Source of the DNA: an uncultured Micrococcales bacterium
GTDB taxonomy: Bacteria; Actinomycetota; Actinomycetes; Actinomycetales; Microbacteriaceae
Assembly (NCBI GenBank): GCA_913060985.1
Contig: CAJXTQ010000034.1
Span: forward strand, 1-6,996
Length of the DNA: 6,996 nt
Direction: 5' to 3'
This document shows, piece by piece, positions 1 through 6,632 of the stretch. Made by a program: the position numbers and the translations under genes. The notes under the pieces are model-generated. The model was not told the DNA's origin. It worked only from the letters and a program-made list of their open reading frames with translations, and made no database searches. Position 1 is the stretch's first letter; each line of letters starts with the position of its first letter.

Positions 1-433
1 CAGTTGCTTTTTTGCAAGGAAGATCGGTTGCGGCAAACCTTGCTTGGAGTTGAACCGCTGAGGCAGATCCCAGCAAGAAAAGACTCAACATTAAAGTGAA
101 AGGATTTTCAATAGCGGCACTAAAAACAATTAGGAATGCTCCGGAGACGGCCAGGGCTGCTCCCGTTGCTAGCGCTACTCTTCGGCCATAACGACCAGCG
201 AGGTTTGCAAGCGGCATGGCCCAAACAGCTGCTCCCAGAGTAGAGAGAGTGGCGGCTAGTCCACTTAGCTCCGGACCTATGATTTCAGCGGCTAGCAGGG
301 CTCCGACGGAGAGCGTTGCACCTAACCCAAATCCACCCATTACTTGCCCAAGTGCTAAGACCTTGACTGTTCTTCTCTGCAGCTGTTCGAATGGGAAGTC
401 GCTTTCGCGATTTATGGTTTCAACTGAGGCCAT
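1..433 (-). CDS. MFS transporter, N-terminal part (runs off the left edge)
   Basis: This is a partial gene read leftward from an ATG at 431-433, open without a stop to the window edge (144 complete codons). Hydrophobic stretches at about residues 24-46, 56-75, 86-104 and 112-129 fit transmembrane helices 1-4 of a major facilitator superfamily permease. Between helices 2 and 3 lies a motif-A-like loop, LANLAGRYGRRVAL (residues 75-88), the MFS hallmark. After helix 4 comes LQARFAATDL, which I recall from actinobacterial MFS proteins related to drug/H+ antiporters. The protein would act in the cytoplasmic membrane; its substrate cannot be told. The ATG has no clear Shine-Dalgarno site: a GGAG lies 15 nt upstream (449-452, minus strand), which is too far. 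The gene diverges from leuC across only 48 bases. The plus-strand reading frame at 216-446 is its shadow. MFS membership is confident; the start is less so. Confidence 0.85.
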   Translation of the reverse strand, partial: MASVETINRESDFPFEQLQRRTVKVLALGQVMGGFGLGATLSVGALLAAEIIGPELSGLAATLSTLGAAVWAMPLANLAGRYGRRVALATGAALAVSGAFLIVFSAAIENPFTLMLSLFLLGSASAVQLQARFAATDLPCKKAT

Positions 434-481
434 GTGTGGAGGATAGCACTCCGCTAAAATAGGCAGGCTAAGACCAGTGAG
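434..481. promoter_or_regulatory. Divergent intergenic region between the MFS gene and leuC
   Basis: These 48 bases are the only non-coding stretch in the window, so the operon promoter probably lies here or inside the start of the MFS gene. A -10-like TAAAAT is present at 455-460 on the plus strand, but no acceptable -35 hexamer lies 16-18 nt upstream. On the minus strand the overlapping TATTTT (456-461) could serve the MFS gene. A weak 4-bp inverted pair, GGAG (438-441) and CTCC (449-452), surrounds a 7-nt loop. I see no convincing operator, attenuator or leader peptide. The location follows from gene layout; the hexamer assignment is a guess. Confidence 0.4.
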
Positions 482-1900
482 GTGAAATTGGCTGAGAAAC
501 TAACGCTTGCAGAAAAACTCTGGCGTGACCATTTGGTTGTCAAGGGCGAAGATGGTGCGCCCGACTTGATTTACATTGACTTACACCTAATTCATGAGGT
601 GACCTCTCCACAGGCGTTTGATGGTTTGCGACTGGCTGGCCGGGATATTCGTCGCAAAGATCTGACCATTGCAACTGAGGATCACAACACTCCAACAAAA
701 GACATTCACCTTCCAATTGCCGAGCCCACCAGTGCTAAGCAGGTACAGGCCCTGCGTGAAAACACCGAGGAGTATGGCGTTCGAATTCACTCGCTGGGTG
801 ATAAAAACCAGGGAATTGTGCACGTTGTCGGCCCACAGCTTGGACTTACCATGCCGGGTATCACAGTTGTTTGTGGCGACAGTCACACTTCGACCCACGG
901 AGCTTTTGGTGCACTGGCAATGGGAATTGGAACAAGTGAAGTTGAGCATGTTTTAGCAACGCAAACCCTTCCCCTTAAACCCTTTAAGACCATGGCTATA
1001 AACGTTGAGGGAAGCCTTAGGCCCGGAGTGAGTGCGAAGGACATAATCCTTGCGATCATTGCCAAGATTGGAACAGGCGGGGGCCAGGGTTACGTTTTGG
1101 AATATCGCGGAAGTGCAATTCGAGAGCTTTCGATGGAAGGTCGAATGACCATCTGCAATATGTCAATTGAGGCCGGAGCCAGGGCTGGAATGGTCGCTCC
1201 AGACGAAACCACCTTTGAATACCTAAAGGGTCGCCCACACGCCCCGGAGGGCAAAGACTGGGATGAGGCAATGGAGTATTGGAAGACTCTGAAGACTGAC
1301 GAGGGTGCTGAATTCGACGCAGAGGTATTTATCAATGCTGATGAGTTGGATCCATTCGTTACCTGGGGAACTAACCCAGGGCAGGGAGTATCGCTATTGG
1401 GTGAGGTTCCCGACCCAGAAAGCTTCGAAGACCCCTCAGACAGAGAGAGTGCTAAGCAGGCTTTGAAGTACATGGATCTCCAACCTGGAACCAAAATGAA
1501 AGACATTAGCGTTGACACTGTGTTTCTCGGCTCTTGCACAAATTCACGTATTGAGGACCTAAGAGCCGCCGCAAAGCTTATAAAGGGCAAAAAACTGGCC
1601 GAGGGCTTGACCATGATGGTTGTTCCCGGCTCTCAAAAAGTTCGTATTGAGGCTGAACTTGAGGGCTTGGACAAAATCTTTAAGGATTTTGGCGCGGAGT
1701 GGAGATTCGCAGGCTGTTCTGCCTGTCTTGGAATGAACCCTGACCAGGTCGGTGAATTCAAGCGCGCCGCCAGCACCTCGAACAGAAACTTTGTTGGTCG
1801 GCAGGGCAAAAATGCCAGAACACACCTGGTCAGTCCGGTGGTTGCTGCAGCCACCGCTATCCGCGGGACATTGAGCGCGCCGAGCGATTTGGAGGACTAG
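482..1900 (+). CDS. leuC: 3-isopropylmalate dehydratase, large subunit
   Basis: LeuC is the [4Fe-4S] subunit of isopropylmalate isomerase. With LeuD it converts 2-isopropylmalate to 3-isopropylmalate in the cytoplasm, the second step of leucine synthesis. The 472 residues match the usual length of about 465-480. Visible marks are the early TLAEKLW and LIYIDLHLIHEVTSPQAF segments, the aconitase-family signature GDSHTSTHGAFGALAMGIG (132-150), and three cluster-binding cysteines: C352 in GSCTNSRIEDL, and C412 and C415 in GCSACLGMNPD. The STSNRNFVGRQG segment (431-442) is also standard. The GTG at 482 is the likely start, but GAGG (479-482) runs into it, so initiation may use a very short leader or the in-frame TTG at 488. 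The pentapeptide LAEKL occurs twice near the N-terminus (residues 3-7 and 9-13) with different codons. The stop is 3 nt before leuD. Confidence 0.97.
   Translation: MKLAEKLTLAEKLWRDHLVVKGEDGAPDLIYIDLHLIHEVTSPQAFDGLRLAGRDIRRKDLTIATEDHNTPTKDIHLPIAEPTSAKQVQALRENTEEYGVRIHSLGDKNQGIVHVVGPQLGLTMPGITVVCGDSHTSTHGAFGALAMGIGTSEVEHVLATQTLPLKPFKTMAINVEGSLRPGVSAKDIILAIIAKIGTGGGQGYVLEYRGSAIRELSMEGRMTICNMSIEAGARAGMVAPDETTFEYLKGRPHAPEGKDWDEAMEYWKTLKTDEGAEFDAEVFINADELDPFVTWGTNPGQGVSLLGEVPDPESFEDPSDRESAKQALKYMDLQPGTKMKDISVDTVFLGSCTNSRIEDLRAAAKLIKGKKLAEGLTMMVVPGSQKVRIEAELEGLDKIFKDFGAEWRFAGCSACLGMNPDQVGEFKRAASTSNRNFVGRQGKNARTHLVSPVVAAATAIRGTLSAPSDLED
1891..1895 (+). promoter_or_regulatory. Shine-Dalgarno site of leuD
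   Basis: GGAGG lies within the last codons of leuC, 8 nt before the leuD ATG at 1904. The strong site and its ideal spacing fix the leuD start and suggest that ribosomes finishing leuC reload for leuD, which suits two subunits of one enzyme. Confidence 0.8.
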
Positions 1901-1903
1901 TTC

Positions 1904-2506
1904 ATGGAAAAAATCTCAAATTTCACCGGAGTTGGAGTCCCTTTTCGCTACAGCAATGTGGATACCGATCAGATAATCCCCGCCATTTATCTAAAGCGAA
2001 TCACTAAGACCGGTTATGAGGATGGCCTTTTTTCCACCCTTCGACAGGATCCGGATTTTGTTCTAAACCAAGAACCCTATAAAAATCCAAGTGTTTTGGT
2101 AGCTGGCAGTGATTTTGGGACTGGCTCTAGCCGTGAACACGCGGTTTGGGCACTCAGGGACTTTGGATTCAAAGCTGTTTTCTCACCCAAATTCGCAGAT
2201 ATCTTCCGCAGCAATTGCGGAAAGCAAGGATTGGTCGCAGGAGTTATTTCAAATTCAGACACGACCAAACTCTGGGAGGCAATGGAGGCTCAACCGGGAG
2301 TTGAGCTAGAAGTCGATCTTCCCAGTCAAACGATTCGCTTGGGTGAGTTGGAGATAAATTTCGAAATTGACGAATACACTAAGTGGCGTCTATCGGAAGG
2401 GCTTGACGACATCGGCATTACCCTTCAAAACGAGGACAAGATTGCCGAGTTCGAGTCCCGGCGAGCGTCTTGGAGACCTAAGACCCTCCCGGTAAAAGGA
2501 GACTGA
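1904..2506 (+). CDS. leuD: 3-isopropylmalate dehydratase, small subunit
   Basis: LeuD is the swivelling small subunit that completes the substrate pocket of isopropylmalate isomerase with LeuC. The 200 residues are typical for bacterial LeuD. Seen in the sequence are NVDTDQIIPAIYL (18-30), the conserved GSDFGTGSSREHAVWAL loop (68-84) whose SSRE residues contact substrate in the family, the FSPKFADIFRSNCGKQGL segment (93-110), and the C-terminal KWRLSEGLDDIGITL. The ATG at 1904 is backed by GGAGG 8 nt upstream and a 3-nt gap from leuC. Its TGA shares one base with the murA ATG (TGATG), so leucine synthesis and peptidoglycan synthesis are physically coupled here. Nothing looks truncated or unusual. 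Confidence 0.97.
   Translation: MEKISNFTGVGVPFRYSNVDTDQIIPAIYLKRITKTGYEDGLFSTLRQDPDFVLNQEPYKNPSVLVAGSDFGTGSSREHAVWALRDFGFKAVFSPKFADIFRSNCGKQGLVAGVISNSDTTKLWEAMEAQPGVELEVDLPSQTIRLGELEINFEIDEYTKWRLSEGLDDIGITLQNEDKIAEFESRRASWRPKTLPVKGD
2496..2501 (+). promoter_or_regulatory. Shine-Dalgarno site of murA
   Basis: AAGGAG sits inside the last codons of leuD, 4 nt before the murA ATG at 2506. It is among the best ribosome binding sites in the window. With the TGATG stop-start junction it suggests that murA is translated efficiently by termination-reinitiation. Confidence 0.75.
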
Positions 2507-3831
2507 TGGGTCAGCTGGTCATCAACGGAGGCAAGCCGCTCAAAGGCAGAATTGAGCTGCGAGGTGCCAAGAACCTGGTGACCAAGGCAATGGTTGCCTC
2601 GTTATTGGCAGACACCCCCAGTGTCCTCAAAGATGTCCCTCACATTCGAGATGTTGAGGTAGTCTCCGGACTTCTGAAACTGCACGGAGTAGAGGTAACC
2701 CACGACGATGAAGGGGTCATGCACCTTGACCCTAGTGCAGTGAAACAAGCAAGGGTTGTAGATATTGATGCTCATGCGGGTTCATCCAGGATTCCAATCC
2801 TGTTCTGCGGACCACTGCTGCATCAACTCGGCGAGGCTTTCATTCCACAGCTAGGCGGTTGTCAAATTGGGGATCGCCCGATTGATTTTCATTTGGATGT
2901 CTTGCGAGCTTTTGGAGCTACCGTTGAGAAACAAATAGATGGAATTCGCCTCAGTGCACCCGATGGCCTAACTGGAACCAAAATTGAGCTTCCTTATCCA
3001 AGTGTGGGGGCTACCGAGCAAGTGTTGCTCAGCGCCACCAGAGCTAAAGGAATTACAGAACTCACTGGAGCCGCAGTGGAGCCAGAGATCATTGATCTCA
3101 TTGCCATTTTGCAAAAGATGGGCGCGATTATCTCTGTGGATACCGACAGAGTGATTCGTATTGAAGGCGTTGAACGAATGGTTGGTTTTTCCCATCGCTC
3201 TCTTTTTGACAGAAACGAGGCTGCCAGCTGGGCGGCTGCGGCACTGGCAACCGGTGGAGATATTTTTGTGGCAGGTGCCGAGCAGACAAAAATGACCACA
3301 TTTTTGAATGTGTTTAGGAAAATCGGCGGGGCGTTTGAGATTGAAGACGATGGAATTCGTTTTTTCCACCCCGGTGGCGACTTGAAACCAGTGGTGATTG
3401 AAACCGACGTTCACCCTGGATTTATGACTGACTGGCAACAGCCTTTGGTTGTTGCGCTTTCGCAGGCCAGTGGATTGTCAATTGTGCATGAGACCGTTTA
3501 TGAAAACCGCTTCGGCTTTACAGATGCGCTGAGGCAAATGGGGGCTGAAATCCAAATCTACAGAGAGTGTCTTGGTGGCCACCCCTGCAGATTTGGAAGA
3601 AGGAATTTTTATCACTCTGCTGTCATCAGCGGTCCTGTGAAACTTAGAGGTGCAGACATTGTGGTGCCCGACCTGCGAGGCGGCTTCTCCCACGTGGTTG
3701 CGGCTTTGGCGGCAGAGGGTGAATCAAAGGTTTCAAATATCGAACTGATAAGCCGTGGTTACGAGCATTTCTTGGATAAGCTCACCGCTCTGGGGGCCGA
3801 CTATAAGGTCACTGAAGATGCCAGAGCGTGA
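2506..3831 (+). CDS. murA: UDP-N-acetylglucosamine 1-carboxyvinyltransferase
   Basis: MurA transfers enolpyruvate from phosphoenolpyruvate to UDP-GlcNAc, the committed cytoplasmic step of peptidoglycan synthesis and the target of fosfomycin. The catalytic set is intact when aligned by eye to E. coli MurA: K22-N23 in RGAKN, D49, C119 in GGCQIGDRP (E. coli C115), R124, D309 in FMTDWQ (E. coli D305) and R417 in SRGYEHF (E. coli R397). Because the cysteine is present rather than the aspartate of naturally resistant MurA forms, fosfomycin should bind. The protein has 441 residues against about 419 in E. coli. Most of the excess is a loop at about residues 355-373 with two cysteines and several basic residues, which I recall from actinobacterial MurA. 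The usual GAKNAALP block here reads GAKNLVTKAM. The gene starts in a TGATG junction with leuD and overlaps the acyltransferase gene by 14 nt. Confidence 0.95.
   Translation: MGQLVINGGKPLKGRIELRGAKNLVTKAMVASLLADTPSVLKDVPHIRDVEVVSGLLKLHGVEVTHDDEGVMHLDPSAVKQARVVDIDAHAGSSRIPILFCGPLLHQLGEAFIPQLGGCQIGDRPIDFHLDVLRAFGATVEKQIDGIRLSAPDGLTGTKIELPYPSVGATEQVLLSATRAKGITELTGAAVEPEIIDLIAILQKMGAIISVDTDRVIRIEGVERMVGFSHRSLFDRNEAASWAAAALATGGDIFVAGAEQTKMTTFLNVFRKIGGAFEIEDDGIRFFHPGGDLKPVVIETDVHPGFMTDWQQPLVVALSQASGLSIVHETVYENRFGFTDALRQMGAEIQIYRECLGGHPCRFGRRNFYHSAVISGPVKLRGADIVVPDLRGGFSHVVAALAAEGESKVSNIELISRGYEHFLDKLTALGADYKVTEDARA
3805..3808 (+). promoter_or_regulatory. Shine-Dalgarno site deciding the plsC start
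   Basis: AAGG inside the end of murA lies 9 nt before the ATG at 3818. It supports that ATG over the in-frame GTG at 3755, which would add 21 residues not typical of the acyltransferase family and lengthen the overlap with murA to 77 nt. Confidence 0.5.
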
Positions 3832-4594
3832 GCATAAGCTTCCACCAATCCCAAAAAAAAGGGAGAAAAACCTTGCCCTATGGGCAGTCGCATTCATACT
3901 CGCTCCCTTGCTCAGGTTATTTTTCAAGACTGTCCCAACGGGTATAGAGAATCTTCCAAAAAAAGGTTCTTACATCTTGGTTAGCAACCACACAAGTTAC
4001 GCTGATCCGCTGGCTATGGCCTATTTCATATTCGTTCAACTGGGGCGGGCCCCACATTTTCTTGCAAAGGAAAGCCTTTTTAGAATTCCGCTATTTGGAA
4101 GAATTCTTCCCTATGTTGGGCAGGTTCCCATTTACAGGCAGGGAAGATCAAACCAGGATTCACTGGCAGCTGCCAAGGCCTACCTGGAAGCTGGCCACAC
4201 AATAATCATGTTCCCAGAAGGAACTCTCACCAGAGATCCTGAGCTTTGGCCAATGCGTGGGAGAACAGGCGCAATCAGATTGGCAATTGAAAGCGGTGTT
4301 CCGGTTTACCCTGTTGCGCATCACGGAGTTGAAAAAGTGCTCCCCAGGTACAGCAAGAAATTTAGACCCTCGCCTTTCAAAAAAGTTTTCATTCAAGTTG
4401 GGCGGCAGATCGATTTGTCGGTTTACAAGGCAACTGACGGCCCCGAGAAAATGTCAGAGGCCACCGAAAAGGTAATGCAGGCGATTACGGAGGAGCTCAA
4501 AAAAATTCGCCCAGGGACCCCTCCGACAAAAAGATGGGACCCGAAAGAGAGCGGTCAGGCGGCTTACGGAAACTATCAGAAGAAGCAAAAATGA
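3818..4594 (+). CDS. plsC: 1-acyl-sn-glycerol-3-phosphate acyltransferase family protein (PlsC-like)
   Basis: This membrane-associated acyltransferase probably adds the second acyl chain to lysophosphatidate, giving phosphatidate for phospholipid synthesis. From the ATG at 3818 it has 258 residues. A hydrophobic stretch (about 20-36) could anchor it in the membrane. The family motifs follow in order: NHTSYADPL with the catalytic H58 and D63 (HX4D), GQVPIYRQG (101-109), the phosphate-binding FPEGTLTRD (132-140), and VPVYPVAHHG (161-170). The tail from about residue 226 is basic and Pro/Lys-rich, probably disordered. The gene overlaps murA by 14 nt and gpsA by 4 nt (ATGA). Its neighbour gpsA makes the glycerol 3-phosphate that enters this pathway, which supports the lipid assignment. 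The family also includes acyltransferases for other lysolipids, so exact substrate and symbol are less certain than the fold. An A8 run (3853-3860) lies early in the gene. Confidence 0.88.
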   Translation: MPEREHKLPPIPKKREKNLALWAVAFILAPLLRLFFKTVPTGIENLPKKGSYILVSNHTSYADPLAMAYFIFVQLGRAPHFLAKESLFRIPLFGRILPYVGQVPIYRQGRSNQDSLAAAKAYLEAGHTIIMFPEGTLTRDPELWPMRGRTGAIRLAIESGVPVYPVAHHGVEKVLPRYSKKFRPSPFKKVFIQVGRQIDLSVYKATDGPEKMSEATEKVMQAITEELKKIRPGTPPTKRWDPKESGQAAYGNYQKKQK

Positions 4595-5586
4595 AACTTG
4601 CAGTGATCGGAGCTGGTAGCTGGGGTACGACCTACGCAAAAATTCTTGCCGACAGCGGCAATGAAGTTGCTCTTTACTCTCGCCGAGCTGACCTAGCCGA
4701 GGAAATCAATACGCACAAAAGAAATTCGGACTACCTTCCAGGAATCACTCTTCCGGAATCCATTACAGCGACCAACGATCTCGCTTTAGCGGTCGCGGAT
4801 GCTGAGCAGGTTTATTTAGCGATACCCTCTTCGACCCTGAGAGAGTTTTTGGAAGAAAATGAGGCCTTATTTGGATCCGCCTTGGTTGTAAGCCTGATGA
4901 AGGGCCTGGAGACCAACTCGCAGCAGCGGATGAGCCAACTGATAACCGAATCGACTGGCATAGATCAATCAAAGGTGGTCGTTGTAAGCGGGCCAAACCT
5001 GGCTTTGGAGATTGCTCAACAGCAACCAGCTGCCAGTGTCGCAGCCTGTTCCAATATTGATAACGCAATGGCGGTTGCCAAGGCATCATCCAATGATTAC
5101 TTCACTGTTTTTGCAAATGAAGATGTCATCGGCACCGAGCTTGGTGGGGTTTTGAAAAACCTGATTGCCCTGGCCTTGGGAATCGTCAGTGGTGTCGGCC
5201 ATGGACAGAACACCAAGGCCAGCATCCTGACCAGAGGGCTCAGTGAGATTACTAGATTTGCAGTGGAGCTAGGGGCAAGGCGTCGAACCATGTACGGGCT
5301 GGCAGGATTAGGTGATCTGGTTGCAACTGGGGAATCTAATCTCTCAAGAAATCATCGAGCCGGAGAGATGCTGGGTAAGGGCTATTCAAAGCGAGAAGTC
5401 ATGAAGCTTATGAAGCAGACCGCGGAAGGATTATCCTCTGTTGAGCCAGTTTTGGCACTGGCTAAAGAAAAAGGTTTGACTCTTCCAATCATTGAGCAAC
5501 TAAGTCAAGTCATTGATGGAAAGATGCAAGTGGCGGATTTTGGAAATAAATTAACCCATGAGACCGAAGAGGCGGAAATCGAATGA
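4591..5586 (+). CDS. gpsA: NAD(P)H-dependent glycerol-3-phosphate dehydrogenase
   Basis: GpsA reduces dihydroxyacetone phosphate to sn-glycerol 3-phosphate in the cytoplasm, supplying the backbone for phospholipids. The 331 residues are the normal length. The N-terminal Rossmann domain begins at once with LAVIGAGSWGTTYAKIL (GxGxxG at 7-12). Then come SLMKGLE (101-107) with conserved K104, and SGPNLALE (133-140). The C-terminal helical domain has the catalytic lysine K189 in GGVLKNLIALALGI, then GLAGLGDLVATG (236-247) and SRNHRAGEMLGKG (252-264). The start at 4591 is chosen because the family begins directly with the Rossmann strand and because it forms an ATGA overlap with the plsC stop. A longer reading from 4534 would add 19 unlike residues. 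The upstream ribosome site is weak (AGAAG), suggesting coupled translation. The end overlaps ddl by another ATGA. Confidence 0.97.
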   Translation: MKLAVIGAGSWGTTYAKILADSGNEVALYSRRADLAEEINTHKRNSDYLPGITLPESITATNDLALAVADAEQVYLAIPSSTLREFLEENEALFGSALVVSLMKGLETNSQQRMSQLITESTGIDQSKVVVVSGPNLALEIAQQQPAASVAACSNIDNAMAVAKASSNDYFTVFANEDVIGTELGGVLKNLIALALGIVSGVGHGQNTKASILTRGLSEITRFAVELGARRRTMYGLAGLGDLVATGESNLSRNHRAGEMLGKGYSKREVMKLMKQTAEGLSSVEPVLALAKEKGLTLPIIEQLSQVIDGKMQVADFGNKLTHETEEAEIE

Positions 5587-6632
5587 GAGTGCTAGTCATT
5601 TGCGGAGGAGAGTCTTCCGAGCATAGCGTCTCTCTGGTTACCACTAAGGCCGTCCTAGAGTCGATTGATCCCGAGCATGAGGTAATCCTTGTCGGAATTA
5701 CTCCCGAAGGAAAACACATACTCCTTCCGGAGGTCGGTGAGTGGAAACTGAGTGATTCTCCAGTGCTTGAAGATAATGATTTGGAAATTCTTTGGCCATT
5801 TGGCGGGGGAGAGCTCGCCTATTTTGAATACAGAGAGTTGATTCCTATCGGAGAGATTGATGTCTGTCTGCCGCTGTTGCATGGTGACAATGGGGAGGAC
5901 GGCTCAATTCAGGGATTACTTCAGCTTTGTCATATTCCTTATGTCGGTAATGGAGTGTCCGCCTCTGCGGTGGCCATGGATAAGCAGCTGACAAAAAACC
6001 TAGCGAGACAGGCAGGCATTCCAGTCTGCGATGAGCAGGTGATAAACCACGATCAGTTTTTAGATAATCCCGAGCAAACTCTTCAGAACTTGGACAATCT
6101 CGTTGCCTATCCGGTGGTTGTAAAACCCGTCAAAAGTGGTTCCAGCGTGGGTGTGAGTGTTGCGGAAAACTCAAATCAGCTGCTGGATTCGCTAAAACTT
6201 GCTTTCGAGCAAGATAGTCGAGTCCTGATTGAGCCTCGGCTGATTGGCAGAGAGATTGAAATAGCTGTCTTGGAGGATATTGGCGGTGAATTGCTCACCT
6301 CAGTGGCAGGAGAGATAACCGTTGGTGGGGGAGGTATTTATGACTACCAGGCCAAGTACCTTTCCGACACCGCAAGGCTTACTGTTCCAGCAGAGCTCAC
6401 AGATATTGAACTGAAAGAAGCCCAAGAGCTTGCAAAAGCGGCTTTTTCGGCCTTGGGCTGCACTGGTTTGGCAAGGGTTGATTTTTTCTACACTGACTCT
6501 GGCTGGCTTCTCAGTGAGGTAAACACAATGCCAGGCTTTACTCCGATTTCGATGTACCCGAAGCTGTTCAAAGAGTCAGGAATTGACTATCCAGAGCTAA
6601 TCGCCAAACTGATTGAGCGTGCTATTCGATAA
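5583..6632 (+). CDS. ddl: D-alanine--D-alanine ligase
   Basis: Ddl joins two D-alanines using ATP, making the dipeptide that MurF adds to the peptidoglycan precursor; it is the target of D-cycloserine. The 349 residues form the three-part ATP-grasp fold. Visible are GGESSEHSVS (8-17, with E13 equivalent to E. coli DdlB E15), LLHGDNGEDGSIQGLL (98-113), the ATP-binding KPVKSGSSVGVS (181-192, S187 equivalent to DdlB S150), GREIEIAVL (222-230), the omega loop YDYQAKYLSD (253-262), and the metal site with D300, E312 and N314 in SEVNTMPGFT. K258 and Y259 match the K-Y pair of ordinary D-Ala-D-Ala ligases, so this is not a D-Ala-D-Lac (Van type) enzyme. The start overlaps the gpsA stop as ATGA, with AGAGG (5568-5572) 10 nt upstream. 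It is the last plus-strand gene and overlaps the opposing DUF3515 gene by 11 nt. Confidence 0.97.
   Translation: MRVLVICGGESSEHSVSLVTTKAVLESIDPEHEVILVGITPEGKHILLPEVGEWKLSDSPVLEDNDLEILWPFGGGELAYFEYRELIPIGEIDVCLPLLHGDNGEDGSIQGLLQLCHIPYVGNGVSASAVAMDKQLTKNLARQAGIPVCDEQVINHDQFLDNPEQTLQNLDNLVAYPVVVKPVKSGSSVGVSVAENSNQLLDSLKLAFEQDSRVLIEPRLIGREIEIAVLEDIGGELLTSVAGEITVGGGGIYDYQAKYLSDTARLTVPAELTDIELKEAQELAKAAFSALGCTGLARVDFFYTDSGWLLSEVNTMPGFTPISMYPKLFKESGIDYPELIAKLIERAIR

Noticed and set aside
363..392. TTGACT at 363-368 with TCGAAT at 387-392 as a possible leuC promoter inside the MFS gene.
   Set aside because: The spacing is 18 nt, but the -10 candidate lacks the essential A at its second position, and the leader would run about 85 nt with no supporting signal.
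216..446. A 76-codon plus-strand frame upstream of leuC.
   Set aside because: It is antisense to the MFS gene, whose minus-strand translation shows transmembrane helices and motif A. The plus-strand translation is low-complexity Ser/Pro/Ala without family features.
1090..1614. A 174-codon open frame on the minus strand opposite leuC.
   Set aside because: It lies wholly within a clearly functional leuC, has no recognisable domain and no good ribosome site. Long antisense frames of this kind are common by-products of coding bias.
2968..3438. A 156-codon open frame on the minus strand opposite murA.
   Set aside because: It is antisense to conserved murA sequence, including catalytic regions, and its translation resembles no protein family I know.
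3755..3817. Extended start (GTG at 3755) for the plsC gene.
   Set aside because: It would overlap murA by 77 nt and add residues not typical of the family, whereas the ATG at 3818 has AAGG at 9 nt spacing.
4097..4110. Perfect 14-bp palindrome GGAAGAATTCTTCC inside plsC.
   Set aside because: It encodes the Phe-Gly-Arg-Ile-Leu-Pro segment of the acyltransferase. Perfect 14-bp palindromes are expected by chance roughly once in two windows of this size. No partner copy or regulatory context supports a binding site.
4534..4590. Extended start (ATG at 4534) for gpsA.
   Set aside because: It would add 19 charged residues before the first Rossmann strand and lose the ATGA stop-start junction with plsC. 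The family begins at about the ATG at 4591.
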